Notes: generated by a model not told the origin, from the letters alone. DNA of 34,880 nucleotides from Paracoccaceae bacterium (GCA_020630695.1 JAHDIS010000048.1:1-34880), one strand, 5' to 3'; numbered from the stretch's first letter, positions 9,112 to 18,256 are shown. Translations and numbers: made by a program.

Positions 9112-9537
9112 TTAACCAAGGATCATCGCATCGCACTGGCGCATGTGTTGGCGGACTTGTGCCGCCGCTATATCCGCGCGGCGGGGGTCAACGTGGTATT
9201 GCGCGACCACCAAAAGCCGTTCTTGCATCGTCCGTGCCCGGGTCAGGAATTGCGACAGTCCTGACGGATCCAGACCGGCGGCATGAGCGTCTTGTTCAAT
9301 CGCGCCGAGCAAGTCGGCATAGATATCGCGTTTTTCACGCACCGTCGGGGCCTCTTGGCCGTGCATGCGCTGGTGATCGAGATGAGCGGTGTAGCGCCCC
9401 ATGCAGGCGGCAAAAAATGCGGCCTGCTCAGTGACGCCAGCGGCGACAGCAGGATTGGGCATGTAGCCCGCAGCCGAGACGGCAAGTGCAATCAGCGTTG
9501 CGCGGATCTGGCTGGATCTCTGCGACGTGTTTCCCAT
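9112..9537 (-). CDS. Small secreted protein, paralogue of the neighbour at 9706-10104
   Basis: A 141-residue protein of unknown function. The first 33 residues look like a signal peptide (basic N-terminus, hydrophobic ALAVSAAG core, AVAA cleavage region). The mature part is helical and shares with its upstream neighbour the pattern E-Q-x-x-x-F-A-x-C-x-G-R, a central L-L-x-A, then R-x-R-x-x-x-A/Q-x-x-L-L and a terminal C-x-A-x-I-L. Two cysteines are conserved, which suggests one disulfide in the periplasm. An alternative start lies nine codons upstream (9564); neither has a good ribosome-binding site. It sits between cobS and cobT with no evident cobalamin motif. Confidence 0.65.
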   Translation of the reverse strand: MGNTSQRSSQIRATLIALAVSAAGYMPNPAVAAGVTEQAAFFAACMGRYTAHLDHQRMHGQEAPTVREKRDIYADLLGAIEQDAHAAGLDPSGLSQFLTRARTMQERLLVVAQYHVDPRRADIAAAQVRQHMRQCDAMILG

Positions 9538-9705
9538 AGGAAACACAATAGGGCAGTGCGGCATACAATGGAATACTGAAATTCAATGGGCTGTGATTTT
9601 CATCCGTACAATTTTCGAAGTGACGAAAAATTACGCGGCCTCATTCGTGGCGTGCTGGTCAACGGGGCAACGATTTTACGGGTTTAGTGCTGACAGGCTG
9701 TATCG

Positions 9706-10104
9706 TCAGCTTAAGATCAGGGCGTTGCACAGCGCGGTCAGCTCTTGGGCTCGGGCGCGTGCACGGGCTGAGCGCTCGCCGTTCTGATCAAAGCGTGCAG
9801 TTTGCAGCAATCGGGCCTGCGCATGCTTGGCCCTGATCCGGATGTCCAGAACTTCGGGGCCGGTCAGGCCCGTATCCGAGGCCGGGAATACGGCATCCAG
9901 AAGCGTGACAAATGTATGCCGCCGCGCCCGTTCGTCAGCGCCGTCATGCCCGACGAGCCACGCATATTCCATCTGTGCCGAAAAACGACCTGCGCAGGAT
10001 GCAAAAAGCTGGACCTGTTCGCGGGGATCAGACGGCATTGCCTGTGCGCTGAACGAAGCACAGGCAAAGGCCAAACCGGCGAGATATGTTTTCAAGCCGC
10101 CCAT
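9706..10104 (-). CDS. Small secreted protein, paralogue of the neighbour at 9112-9537
   Basis: A 132-residue protein with a clear signal peptide (hydrophobic 7-19, AQA cleavage near 20-22) and a helical, charged mature domain. It aligns end to end with the next gene: F-A-x-C-x-G-R (about 34-40), a central T-L-L-D-A, R-x-R-A-K-H-A-Q-A-R-L-L, and a terminal C-N-A-L-I-L. The two genes probably arose by tandem duplication and have diverged considerably. Function is unknown. It is transcribed in the same direction as cobS, but the cobS terminator lies between them, so it may have its own promoter. Confidence 0.65.
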   Translation of the reverse strand: MGGLKTYLAGLAFACASFSAQAMPSDPREQVQLFASCAGRFSAQMEYAWLVGHDGADERARRHTFVTLLDAVFPASDTGLTGPEVLDIRIRAKHAQARLLQTARFDQNGERSARARARAQELTALCNALILS

Positions 10105-10224
10105 GAATTAAACATTAGCGGTAAAATATGTTCTATATGTTGAGCAAAATGAAAACTTTTAACTAGATGTGACTGTCCGGTAACAGCCTCGGCAGCAGGT
10201 ACATTTGCATCTGCGGGCAAGGGG

Positions 10225-10258
10225 CAAAGAAAAAGGGCGACGCAAGCGCCGCCCTTTT
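10225..10258 (-). terminator. Rho-independent terminator of cobS
   Basis: The arms at 10231-10239 (AAAAGGGCG) and 10250-10258 (CGCCCTTTT) form a perfect 9-bp stem. Read on the minus strand, the stem runs into TTTTTCTTT. It lies 22 bases past the cobS stop codon, the expected place for its terminator. Confidence 0.85.
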
Positions 10259-10279
10259 CCCATCAATCGTAAGTTTCGA

Positions 10280-11266
10280 TCAGCCGAGGCTGAGGCTCGC
10301 CGCACTTTCGGGAAGCTCTTCGTCAAAGCAACGCTGAAAGAACTCGGCCACGGTCTGGCGTTCCAGCTCGTCGCACTTGTTGAGGAAGGACAGGCGGAAT
10401 GCATATCCCGTGTCACGGAAGATTTCCGCGTTTTGGGCCCATGCAATAACGGTCCGTGGCGACATCACGGTCGACAACTCTCCGTTCATAAAGGCGCGGC
10501 GGGTAAAGTCCGCAACAGTCACCATCTGGCGTACGGTCTTGCGACCCTTTTCGTTGTTGTAGTGCGGGCACTTGGCCAGAACGATCGCTGTTTCGGCGTC
10601 GATGGACAGATAGTTCAGCGTCGCAACCAGAGACCAGCGGTCCATCTGGCCTTGGTTGATCTGCTGTGTGCCGTGATACAGACCAGTCGTGTCGCCCAGA
10701 CCAACAGTGTTGGCTGTCGCAAAGATGCGGAAATACTTGTGCGGGGTGATCACTTCGTTCTGGTCTAGCAACGTCAGTTTGCCGTCCGTTTCCAGAACAC
10801 GCTGGATCACGAACATAACGTCCGCGCGGCCCGCATCGTATTCGTCGAACACAATGGCAGTCGGGTTGCGCAACGCCCATGGCAAGATGCCTTCCTGAAA
10901 CTGGGTGGTCTGCTTACCGTCCACCAGTTTGATCGCATCCTTGCCGATCAGGTCGATCCGGCTGATGTGGCTGTCGAGGTTCACGCGAACTGCGGGCCAA
11001 TTCAAACGGGCTGCCACCTGTTCGATGTGTGTGGATTTACCGGTACCGTGGTAACCTTGGATCATCACACGACGGTTGTTGCGAAAACCGGCTAGAATTG
11101 CGAGTGTGGTGTCAGGGTCGAATTTGTAGGTGCTGTCCAGATCCGGAACGCGATCCGAACGATCCGGAAACCCGTGCACCGTCATGTCACTGTCGATCCC
11201 AAAAGTTTCGCGGACGGAAATCTCTTCTGTGGGTTTCGCGTTGATATCGATCGTGCCGTCCGCCAT
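10280..11266 (-). CDS. cobS: Aerobic cobaltochelatase AAA+ subunit CobS
   Basis: CobS is the MoxR-like AAA+ ATPase of the CobNST chelatase and forms a ring complex with CobT that powers cobalt insertion. The 328-residue protein has Walker [10 protein letters not shown] (71-79), Walker B IVFDE (138-142) and a conserved helical C-terminus. The start is supported by a GAAGGA-type site. A strong terminator follows the stop, so CobS and CobT may be made from separate transcripts although they act together. Confidence 0.96.
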   Translation of the reverse strand: MADGTIDINAKPTEEISVRETFGIDSDMTVHGFPDRSDRVPDLDSTYKFDPDTTLAILAGFRNNRRVMIQGYHGTGKSTHIEQVAARLNWPAVRVNLDSHISRIDLIGKDAIKLVDGKQTTQFQEGILPWALRNPTAIVFDEYDAGRADVMFVIQRVLETDGKLTLLDQNEVITPHKYFRIFATANTVGLGDTTGLYHGTQQINQGQMDRWSLVATLNYLSIDAETAIVLAKCPHYNNEKGRKTVRQMVTVADFTRRAFMNGELSTVMSPRTVIAWAQNAEIFRDTGYAFRLSFLNKCDELERQTVAEFFQRCFDEELPESAASLSLG

Positions 11267-11293
11267 GTTGGAGTTGTCCTTCTACCCGAAGCC

Positions 11294-11299
11294 TATAAT
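11294..11299 (+). promoter_or_regulatory. Candidate -10 element for the sigma/anti-sigma operon
   Basis: A perfect TATAAT lies 69 bases before the sigma gene. The nearest -35-like hexamers, TTGGAG (11268) and TTGTCC (11274), are spaced 20 and 14 bases away, neither ideal. No classical ECF-type autoregulatory promoter was recognised. Weak support only. Confidence 0.3.
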
Positions 11300-11367
11300 G
11301 TCGGCACCCTCGTGCCTCATATCGAGACGATGGGCAAGGGGAAGCAGGCCGAAGGCGAGCCAAAAAT

Positions 11368-11904
11368 ATGACGTCGAAAGATGAATTAGAGACATTGATT
11401 GCACGCGTTTCGATGGGGGACCGGGCAGCCTTTGAAAAACTGTACGGGCAAACATCACCAAAGTTGTTCGCGGTCTGCCTTCGGGTTTTGCACGAACCGG
11501 GCTTGGCCGAAGATGTCCTTCAATCGGTTTATTGCAGGGTCTGGCAAGGCGCCGGTCAGTATCGGGCGAACGGGTTTTCGCCGATGGCTTGGTTGATTAC
11601 CTTGGCGCGCGAAGCGGCGGTTGATCATCTAAAGCAGCACGGATCGCCCGCGAAACCGGCCGTCACGGACTTTCCCGATCGCCTGTCGTTCGATACCGAA
11701 GCACTGGCGATGGCGTCCAGCGAGGCGCAGGCGCTTGCCTATTGCATGAAATCCTTGCCGCCTGAGCATGGGGCCATGATGAAGGCGGCATATCTGGACG
11801 GCGTGGACTATTCGGATATCGCCCGGATTGACGGCGTCAGCCCGGAAACCGCGCGCGGTTGGATCCGCTCCAGCCTTCTGCAACTACGCGATTGTCTAAG
11901 CTGA
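11368..11904 (+). CDS. ECF-type RNA polymerase sigma factor
   Basis: This 178-residue protein has only the two core regions of group-IV sigma factors. Region 2 (about 20-85) includes the A-E-D-V-L-Q-S-V-Y-x-R-V-W core-binding helix. Region 4 (about 122-175) ends in a helix-turn-helix, Y-S-D-I-A-x-x-x-G-V-S-P-E-T-A-R-G-W-I. It directs polymerase to a small regulon, usually under control of a partner anti-sigma factor. Its TGA stop shares one base with the ATG of the next gene, a typical coupled sigma/anti-sigma arrangement. The inducing signal cannot be read from sequence. Confidence 0.92.
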   Translation: MTSKDELETLIARVSMGDRAAFEKLYGQTSPKLFAVCLRVLHEPGLAEDVLQSVYCRVWQGAGQYRANGFSPMAWLITLAREAAVDHLKQHGSPAKPAVTDFPDRLSFDTEALAMASSEAQALAYCMKSLPPEHGAMMKAAYLDGVDYSDIARIDGVSPETARGWIRSSLLQLRDCLS

Positions 11905-12254
11905 TGACCACGTCGATGGATACCGCTCAAACCGATCTGTGGGATGCCGCTGCGGGTGAATACGTTCTGGGGCTTTTGCCCGAGGACGAAAGGGCCATGT
12001 TCGAAGTCCGACTGGCCTCGGATGTGCAGCTGGAACAGGATGTCGCCGCATGGTCCTTGTACTTTTCCGGCTTTGCGGAAGAGATCGAAGACGTTGTGCC
12101 GCCGCCCCAGATTAAGCGCAGGATCGAATCCGAATTGTTCCCCGGTCCGCCCAAGAATGTCTTGCTGACAGTGTTGCCTTACCTGTTGGGCGCGGTTCTT
12201 AGCGGTCTGGCAGCCTGGATCGCAGTCGAAGCGGGATTGCTGGAACTCCTTTAA
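11904..12254 (+). CDS. Short membrane anti-sigma factor, RskA-like N-terminus
   Basis: A 116-residue protein. The first 65 residues resemble the sigma-binding region of RskA-type anti-sigma factors (AAGEYVLGLLPEDER at 16-30, then an acidic helix). One membrane helix follows at about 85-108, and only about eight residues lie beyond it. The long periplasmic sensor domain of RskA is therefore missing. The start at 11904 overlaps the sigma stop codon; an ATG four codons later and one 15 codons earlier are alternatives. Binding to the adjacent sigma factor is inferred from gene order. Confidence 0.75.
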   Translation: MTTSMDTAQTDLWDAAAGEYVLGLLPEDERAMFEVRLASDVQLEQDVAAWSLYFSGFAEEIEDVVPPPQIKRRIESELFPGPPKNVLLTVLPYLLGAVLSGLAAWIAVEAGLLELL

Positions 12255-12269
12255 AGCCCATTCATGAAA

Positions 12270-12302
12270 AATGCGCCGGCTCGGATCACGAGCGGGCGCA
12301 TT
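12270..12302. terminator. Bidirectional terminator between the anti-sigma and fsa genes
   Basis: Outer arms AATGCGC (12270-12276) and GCGCATT (12296-12302) continue into an inner stem, GCTCG with CGAGC, around loop GATCA; one mismatch interrupts the helix. T-rich sequence follows on the plus strand (TTGCTTGTTC), and TTTTCAT follows on the minus strand. It is correctly placed between two convergent genes. Confidence 0.8.
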
Positions 12303-12343
12303 GCTTGTTCAATATCTGACCACAAAATGGCCAGACGTTCGGA

Positions 12344-12997
12344 TCAGACGATCTTGATTCCCGCGGATTCGGCGTCTTTGACAAACTGCGCTAGGCCTTT
12401 GTCGGTCAGAACATGGTTGGCCATCGCCTTGATCACGCCGGGAGGGGCGGTGGCAACATCCGCGCCGATCTTGGCGCATTCGCTCATGTGGTTGGCCGAG
12501 CGGATGGACGCCGCCAGAACCTGCGTTTCAAAACCGAAGTTGTCATAGATTTCCCGGATGTCAGCGATCAGGTCCATTCCATCAAGGTTCAGATCATCGA
12601 GACGGCCAATAAACGGAGAGATGAACGTCGCGCCTGCTTTTGCGGCCAGAAGGGCCTGATTTGCCGAGAAACACAGGGTCACGTTGACCATTTTACCTTC
12701 GCCCGAAAGCACTTTGCAGGCCTTGAGGCCATCCCATGTCAGAGGCACTTTGACAGTGATGTTTTCGGCGATCTCTGCCAGTTTGCGGCCTTCGGCGATC
12801 ATGTCATCTGCCTTCAGCGCAACCACTTCGGCCGACACAGGGCCGGAAACCAGATCACAGATTTCCTTGGTCACTTCCAGAATATCGCGGCCGGATTTCT
12901 TGATCAGCGAAGGGTTGGTGGTCACACCGTCCACCATGCCCAGATCGTTCAACTCGGCAATTGCGTCGATTTCAGCTGTGTCGACAAAGAATTTCAT
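12344..12997 (-). CDS. fsa: Transaldolase / fructose-6-phosphate aldolase family enzyme
   Basis: A 217-residue enzyme of the short transaldolase subfamily (TalC/FSA). It begins M-K-F-F-V-D-T-A with the conserved VTTNPSL at about 25-31. K83, in ITVKVPLT, is the predicted Schiff-base lysine. The length matches short decameric enzymes, which are annotated either as transaldolase or as fructose-6-phosphate aldolase; sequence alone does not decide between them. An open frame extends 61 codons further upstream, but GGAGAG before 12997 and the family N-terminus fix this start. It diverges from priA across 157 bases. Confidence 0.9.
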   Translation of the reverse strand: MKFFVDTAEIDAIAELNDLGMVDGVTTNPSLIKKSGRDILEVTKEICDLVSGPVSAEVVALKADDMIAEGRKLAEIAENITVKVPLTWDGLKACKVLSGEGKMVNVTLCFSANQALLAAKAGATFISPFIGRLDDLNLDGMDLIADIREIYDNFGFETQVLAASIRSANHMSECAKIGADVATAPPGVIKAMANHVLTDKGLAQFVKDAESAGIKIV

Positions 12998-13154
12998 GGA
13001 GGCTCTCCTTGATGTGCCCGCTCGGGACGCGCGGGCTTGGCATTTACTGATGCGTGTCTTAACCCAGATAGGCGCGGGCGGAAAGGGCATGGTGTTTGCG
13101 CTAACAAATCGACTCGTCCCGGGTATCACTGCTAAAGCGCGAAAGGCGCCCTGA

Positions 13155-15344
13155 ATGGCAACTTTCTTTGAAGAAGGCACATTGGTCGGCGTTTTGACAA
13201 CGCAGCCGCTGGACCGTGCGCTCGACTACAAGGCGCCCGAAGGTGGTTGTCATCTTGGCGCTTTTGTCGAGGTGCCTCTTGGTCCGCGCAAGGTCTTGGG
13301 TGTGGTGTGGGGGGCTGGCAAAGGTGGGTTTGATCTGGCCAAGGCGCGCAGTGTAATCCGGGTGCTGGACGCAGCACCGATGCGGGATGAGATGCGCGAA
13401 TTTCTTGAGCGCGCGGGCGCTTATACGCTGACGCCGATGTCGGCCATGCTGCGGCTGGCCACGCGCGCTCCGGGGCTGGGTGATCCCCCTTCGATGCGAA
13501 AGGTTTACCGACTGGGTGAGGGCGAGCCGGCTCGTATGACAGACGCACGCACCCGCGTTCTGGATGCTGCGCGGGAAATGGGCGGGCTGGCGCTGACCCT
13601 GAAGGAGCTTGCAGAAGCCGCAGGTGTTACAACGTCTGTCGTCAAGGGGCTGGTCAGCACCGGCGCAATCGCCGAAGAACAAAGCCCCCGTGACACACCG
13701 TTTGCCTTGCTTGATGCCGACTATGGTTCAAAAACACTGACGCCCGATCAAACCGAAGCGGCCGAAGCGCTGCGCAGCGCGCAGCGGGCACAGACCTACG
13801 GGACAACTTTGCTCAAGGGCGTTACAGGCTCGGGCAAGACCGAGGTCTATCTCGAGGCTGTGGCCGAAGCCTTGCGGACCGGCAGGCAGGCGCTGGTTCT
13901 GTTGCCCGAAATCGCTTTGACCGCCGAATTTCTCACACGGGTCGAGGCCCGTTTCGGGGCAAAGCCCGCTGAATGGCATTCCGGGGTCACACTGACAGAG
14001 CGGCGGCGGGTCTGGAAAATGGTGGCCCAAGGGCAGGCGCAAATGGTGATCGGCGCAAGATCTGCCCTGTTCCTGCCGTTTCAGCGTTTGGGCCTGATCG
14101 TTGTCGATGAAGAACACGACACGTCCTACAAGCAGGAAGAGGGCGTTCTGTATAACGCGCGGGATATGGCGGTGCTTCGGGCCTCATTGCTTGGCGCACA
14201 GGTGGTGCTTGCGACCGCGACGCCTTGCCTGGAAAGCTGGGCCAATGCCGATGCAGGCAAGTATCAAAGGCTGACACTGACCTCCCGCTTTGGCGAAGCC
14301 GTCATGCCAGAGATGCGCGCCATCGACATGCGCAGCGAGGAATTGCCCGCCAACCGCTGGATTTCCCCCTCCTTGCAAAGGGCCGTGGCCAAACGCATGG
14401 AGGCGGGTCAGCAATCGTTGCTGTTCATCAACCGCCGTGGATATGCGCCGGTCACATTGTGCCGTGCCTGTGGTCAGCAAATCGGTTGCGATCATTGCGA
14501 CGCACGCATGGTGGAGCACCGTTTCCTGAAGCGGCTGGTTTGTCATCAATGCGGTGAAAGCAAACCGATCCCTGATGTGTGCCCCTCTTGCGAGGCCGAA
14601 GACCGTCTGGCGGCTGTCGGGCCGGGTGTTGAACGGTTGGCAGAAGAGGCGCAGGCCGTTTTCCCGGATGCGCGGATCGCGGTGCTGTCCTCGGATCTTT
14701 ATGGAACCGCGCGTGAACTGAAGGCGCAGATTGAAACGATCGCTGCCGGGGGTGCCGATATCATCATCGGCACGCAGCTCGTAGCCAAAGGGCACAACTT
14801 TCCTTTGCTGACCTTGGTTGGGGTGATCGACGCTGATCTGGGTTTGCAGGGGTCGGATCTGCGGGCGGCGGAACGCACGTTTCAGCTTATGCGGCAAGTG
14901 TCGGGCCGTGCTGGTCGTGCCGAACAACCGGGCGAGGCTCTGCTCCAGACGTTTCAGCCGGAGCACCCTGTCATACGCGCCATTCTGAGCGGCGATGAAG
15001 AGGCATTCTGGGCAGCCGAAGCCGACGAGCGCCGCGCTGCCGGGATGCCGCCCTATGGTCGCTTGGCGGGCGTTATCCTGTCGGGGCCGGATGTGCAGTC
15101 CGTTTTTGATCTGGGGAACCATCTGGCGCGAAACGACGCCCCTTTGCGCCGGATCGGAGCGCAGGTGTACGGGCCGGCGCCTGCGCCGATTGCGCGGGTT
15201 CGGGGGCGGCATCGCGTTCGGTTGCTGGTCAAGGCTGACAAGGGCGCGCCCTTGCAGTCTGCATTGGCCGATTGGGCCGCGCAGGTCACACTCAAGGGCG
15301 ATCTGCGCATGGCAATTGATATCGACCCGCAAAGCTTCTTCTGA
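13155..15344 (+). CDS. priA: Primosomal protein N' (replication restart helicase)
   Basis: PriA recognises stalled forks and reloads the replicative helicase. The 729-residue protein shows the N-terminal DNA-binding region (1-105), a winged-helix segment (about 120-185) and a superfamily 2 helicase core with Walker A GVTGSGKT (222-229) and DEEH box (318-321). A paired zinc-binding insertion follows (about 435-475), with eight cysteines in C-x-x-C pairs. The later helicase motif G-R-A-G-R-A is also present. Length is normal. It is divergent from fsa and has no evident operon partner. Confidence 0.96.
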   Translation: MATFFEEGTLVGVLTTQPLDRALDYKAPEGGCHLGAFVEVPLGPRKVLGVVWGAGKGGFDLAKARSVIRVLDAAPMRDEMREFLERAGAYTLTPMSAMLRLATRAPGLGDPPSMRKVYRLGEGEPARMTDARTRVLDAAREMGGLALTLKELAEAAGVTTSVVKGLVSTGAIAEEQSPRDTPFALLDADYGSKTLTPDQTEAAEALRSAQRAQTYGTTLLKGVTGSGKTEVYLEAVAEALRTGRQALVLLPEIALTAEFLTRVEARFGAKPAEWHSGVTLTERRRVWKMVAQGQAQMVIGARSALFLPFQRLGLIVVDEEHDTSYKQEEGVLYNARDMAVLRASLLGAQVVLATATPCLESWANADAGKYQRLTLTSRFGEAVMPEMRAIDMRSEELPANRWISPSLQRAVAKRMEAGQQSLLFINRRGYAPVTLCRACGQQIGCDHCDARMVEHRFLKRLVCHQCGESKPIPDVCPSCEAEDRLAAVGPGVERLAEEAQAVFPDARIAVLSSDLYGTARELKAQIETIAAGGADIIIGTQLVAKGHNFPLLTLVGVIDADLGLQGSDLRAAERTFQLMRQVSGRAGRAEQPGEALLQTFQPEHPVIRAILSGDEEAFWAAEADERRAAGMPPYGRLAGVILSGPDVQSVFDLGNHLARNDAPLRRIGAQVYGPAPAPIARVRGRHRVRLLVKADKGAPLQSALADWAAQVTLKGDLRMAIDIDPQSFF

Positions 15345-15487
15345 CCGGCGCGCGACTTTGGGTTCACCCCGTTGCAAAGTGTTTTGCGGCATTTCCAGCG
15401 GGTCAAATGCGGGCGGCTGGGCCACAACGGTTTCTTCTTTTTGTCGATCTCTTGTTTGTCGCCAAGGCTCATTCTACATGGGGCTTC

Positions 15488-16285
15488 ATGAAACGCTGGA
15501 TCCCCTTTGTGAAATCGGACCCGCTGGTCAACGTTGTGCGCCTGCAAGGCGCGATAGGCGTTGGTGGACGTGGCTCCCTGAGTGACCGGTCGGTTGCACC
15601 ACTTTTGGAAAAGGCGTTTCGCAGGGGCAAACCTGCCGCGGTCGCGCTTGAACTGAACTCGCCCGGCGGGTCCCCGGTTCAAAGCTCGCTGATCGGCTCG
15701 CGCATCCGCCGTCTTTCTGAAGAAACCGAAGTGCCGGTGTTCGCATTCGTCGAAGACGTGGCGGCCTCGGGAGGATACTGGCTGGCTTGCAGCGCGGATG
15801 AAATCTGGGCTGACCCCAGTTCAATTCTGGGATCCATCGGGGTCATTTCGTCCGGCTTTGGCGCGCATGTCCTTTTGCAACGGCAGGGTATTGAGCGGCG
15901 CATCTACACCGCCGGAAAAAGCAAATCGATGATGGACCCGTTCAGCCCGGAAAAAGAAGAAGACGTTGCGCGATTGAACAGGCTTCTGGGACAGTTGCAC
16001 GAAACATTCATTGGTCAGGTCAAAACACAGCGCGGCGAAAAGCTGGCACAAGACCCTGATCTGTTCACTGGCGAGGTCTGGATCGGATCCTCGGCGGTCG
16101 ATGTGGGGCTGGCCGACGGGATTGGGCATCTGGTGCCGACAATGAAGAGCCGGTTCGGAGACAAGGTGCAGTTTCGCCGTCTTGATCAAAAACGTCCTCT
16201 GCTGCCCCGGATCGGTGTGCAGGCGGTTCAGGGTGCCTTGGGCGAAATCGAGGAGCGTGCGCAGTTTGCACGGTTTGGACTCTGA
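15488..16285 (+). CDS. sppA: S49 family peptidase (SppA-like)
   Basis: A 265-residue serine protease of the signal-peptide-peptidase A family, short form. The predicted dyad is Ser94, in A-A-S-G-G-Y, and Lys146, in the G-K-S-K-S-M-M segment. N-S-P-G-G (57-61) forms the usual oxyanion turn. No strong membrane helix is visible, unlike E. coli SppA. The start at 15488 (MKRWIPF) is chosen from family similarity; a 27-codon longer frame exists. No clear ribosome-binding site precedes it, and a promoter-like TTGTTT-17-TACATG (15452-15480) ends just upstream, so a nearly leaderless message is possible. Confidence 0.87.
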   Translation: MKRWIPFVKSDPLVNVVRLQGAIGVGGRGSLSDRSVAPLLEKAFRRGKPAAVALELNSPGGSPVQSSLIGSRIRRLSEETEVPVFAFVEDVAASGGYWLACSADEIWADPSSILGSIGVISSGFGAHVLLQRQGIERRIYTAGKSKSMMDPFSPEKEEDVARLNRLLGQLHETFIGQVKTQRGEKLAQDPDLFTGEVWIGSSAVDVGLADGIGHLVPTMKSRFGDKVQFRRLDQKRPLLPRIGVQAVQGALGEIEERAQFARFGL

Positions 16286-16286
16286 C

Positions 16287-16454
16287 GTGATCATCAAGAT
16301 TGTATCACTCTTCCTGATTTTCATGGGTGTGCTGGCTATGTTCGGCAAACTCAAAGTGCCGGGCGCCAAGCAGATCGCGTCCAAGCGGTGTTCGTCCTGC
16401 GGACGGTTTCGGATAGGGCGCGGCCCTTGTGCCTGTGGCAAGGGAAAGACTTGA
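16287..16454 (+). CDS. 55-residue membrane protein with C-terminal zinc ribbon
   Basis: A tiny gene starting with GTG two bases after the sppA stop. Residues 1-17 form one membrane helix (VIIKIVSLFLIFMGVLAMFG region). The C-terminus carries two cysteine pairs, C-S-S-C-G and C-A-C-G, a knuckle arrangement likely to bind zinc. The next gene starts one base after its stop, so three genes are tightly packed. Such small proteins are often missed in annotation. Function is unknown. The alternative ATG at 16323 would cut into the membrane helix. Confidence 0.7.
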   Translation: MIIKIVSLFLIFMGVLAMFGKLKVPGAKQIASKRCSSCGRFRIGRGPCACGKGKT

Positions 16455-16455
16455 A

Positions 16456-17406
16456 ATGGTATTTCTGTACGCGTGTCTCGGGCTTGTGATCCTGCTTCTG
16501 GCGGGCGATGCGCTGGTCAAAGGGGCGGTCAACCTGTCCTTGCGCGTCGGAATTCCTGCACTGATCGTCTCATTGACCATCGTGGCGTTCGGGACATCCG
16601 CGCCTGAACTGCTGATTTCTATCAAAGCGGCGCTGGAAGGCGTGCCGGGTATTGCGCTGGGCAACGTAATCGGCTCGAACACTGCCAATGTCTTGCTGGT
16701 GCTGGGTGTGCCCGCGTTGATCGCGGTGATGCACACCTCGGAACACGACACCCGCAAGAGTTATGTCCAGATGATGCTCGGTACCGGTCTGTTCATCGGG
16801 CTGGCATATCGTGGTGTATTTGACTGGATTGCCGGGATCATTCTGCTGGTGGCGCGGGCACTGATCCTGGGGGATCAACTGCGCGAAGCACTGGCCCACA
16901 GGCGCGCCGGCAAAGCCGACGAGGATCTGGAAGAACCCGAAGGTGCTGACCCCGACATGCCGTGGTGGAAGATCATTCTATTTCTTTTGCTCGGCATTGT
17001 CGGCCTGCCGCTTGGGGCGGATTTGCTGGTCGACAGCGCACGGGAAATCGCCCTGATGTATGGCGTTCCCGACCGGGTTATCGGTCTGACGCTCGTCGCT
17101 TTGGGCACCTCTTTGCCAGAGCTCGCCACGACTGTTATGGCGGCGATCCGCAGGCAGGCGGATGTGGCGATCGGCAACGTGATCGGCTCGAACATGTTTA
17201 ACCTGTTGGCGATCATCGGGGTTGCGGCCCTGATTGCACCAATGGAAGTTGACCGGGCTCTGCTGCGCTTTGATATCTGGGTGATGTTGGCCGCTTCGCT
17301 GGCGCTGATCCCCTTTGTCTTCTTCCGGCGGGATCTCACGCTCGTTTGGGGTGTGCTCTTGTCGGTGCTGTATCTGAGCTATGTGGGTTTTGTGCTGGTT
17401 GCCTGA
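16456..17406 (+). CDS. Calcium/sodium antiporter (CaCA family, YrbG-like)
   Basis: A 316-residue inner-membrane exchanger with about ten predicted helices. It contains the two inverted alpha repeats that define the family: G-T-S-A-P-E-L (46-52) with G-N-V-I-G-S-N (69-75), and G-T-S-L-P-E-L (217-223) with G-N-V-I-G-S-N (240-246). The acidic residues E51 and E222 are the expected ion ligands. A short charged cytoplasmic loop (about 148-168) separates the halves. The start at 16456, one base after the zinc-ribbon gene, is preferred over one nine codons upstream. It probably exports Ca2+ in exchange for Na+. Confidence 0.92.
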   Translation: MVFLYACLGLVILLLAGDALVKGAVNLSLRVGIPALIVSLTIVAFGTSAPELLISIKAALEGVPGIALGNVIGSNTANVLLVLGVPALIAVMHTSEHDTRKSYVQMMLGTGLFIGLAYRGVFDWIAGIILLVARALILGDQLREALAHRRAGKADEDLEEPEGADPDMPWWKIILFLLLGIVGLPLGADLLVDSAREIALMYGVPDRVIGLTLVALGTSLPELATTVMAAIRRQADVAIGNVIGSNMFNLLAIIGVAALIAPMEVDRALLRFDIWVMLAASLALIPFVFFRRDLTLVWGVLLSVLYLSYVGFVLVA

Positions 17407-17431
17407 CCGGCCCGGAACAAAGGAACCTGAC

Positions 17432-18223
17432 ATGCAAGCATCAGCCCCCCGTGCTCTGGTAACCGGCGGCGCGAAACGCCTTGGGCGCGCCATGGCGTTG
17501 TACCTTGCGGGACGCGGATACGATGTCGCGATCCACTTTGCGCATTCAAAAGACGAGGCCGAAGCGCTGAAAGCCGAGATTTCGGCGCTTGGACGTCAGG
17601 CGGCGGTTTTGCAAGCAGACCTGCTGGACGAGTCACAGGTTCAGGGCCTTGTGCCCAGCGCGGTTGAAGGTTTGGGCGGACCATTGTCCGTTCTGGTCAA
17701 CAACGCGTCTGTTTTCGAATACGACGACATCGAAACCGCGGATCGGCGCAGTTGGGATCGCCATATGGAAAGCAATCTGCGCGCGCCGGTTGCTCTGACG
17801 CAAGCGTTTGCCGCGCAAACCCCAAAGGCCACCGTTGACGATAACGGAGAGCCGATGCCACAGGCTCTGGTCGTTAATATGATTGATCAGCGTGTGCGCA
17901 AACTGACGCCGGAATTCATGAGTTACACAATTGCAAAGATGGGCCTTTGGGCGTTTACGCAGACAGCTGCGCAGGCTTTGGCTCCGAATGTGCGGGTCAA
18001 TGCAATTGGGCCGGGTCCGACCCTGCAGGGCGGTCGGCAAACAGCTGAACAATTTGCGGCTCAACGCGCGGCAACCGTTCTGGGGCGCGGCGCGAACCCT
18101 GATGATATCGCTGCGGCACTGGGGTATTTTCTGGATGCGCCATCGGTAACGGGGCAGTTGCTTTGCATTGATGGGGGGCAACACCTATCTTGGGAAACGC
18201 CTGACGTCGTGGACGTTGAATAG
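17432..18223 (+). CDS. SDR family oxidoreductase, pteridine-reductase type
   Basis: A 263-residue short-chain dehydrogenase. The cofactor loop is T-G-G-A-K-R-L-G (11-18), matching the TGX3RXG signature of pteridine reductases (PTR1/FolM) rather than the usual TGXXXGXG. N-N-A-S lies at 90-93. D152, Y165 and K169 have the 13- and 4-residue spacing of the PTR1 catalytic triad. This suggests NADPH-dependent reduction of dihydropterin or dihydrofolate, an inference from motifs. AAGGAAC upstream supports the start at 17432. It is 25 bases after the antiporter and may share its transcript. Confidence 0.85.
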   Translation: MQASAPRALVTGGAKRLGRAMALYLAGRGYDVAIHFAHSKDEAEALKAEISALGRQAAVLQADLLDESQVQGLVPSAVEGLGGPLSVLVNNASVFEYDDIETADRRSWDRHMESNLRAPVALTQAFAAQTPKATVDDNGEPMPQALVVNMIDQRVRKLTPEFMSYTIAKMGLWAFTQTAAQALAPNVRVNAIGPGPTLQGGRQTAEQFAAQRAATVLGRGANPDDIAAALGYFLDAPSVTGQLLCIDGGQHLSWETPDVVDVE

Positions 18224-18256
18224 CTTGCCCCAACGGTAAGTTGTGCACCGCATTCA

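Noticed and set aside
9689-9710. Terminator at the end of the 9706-10104 gene
   Set aside because: GCTGAC/GTCAGC forms only a 6-bp stem with a 10-base loop, overlaps the stop codon and has no T-tract.
12344-13180. Longer form of the transaldolase starting at 13180
   Set aside because: The extra 61 residues have no family similarity, and a good ribosome-binding site precedes 12997.
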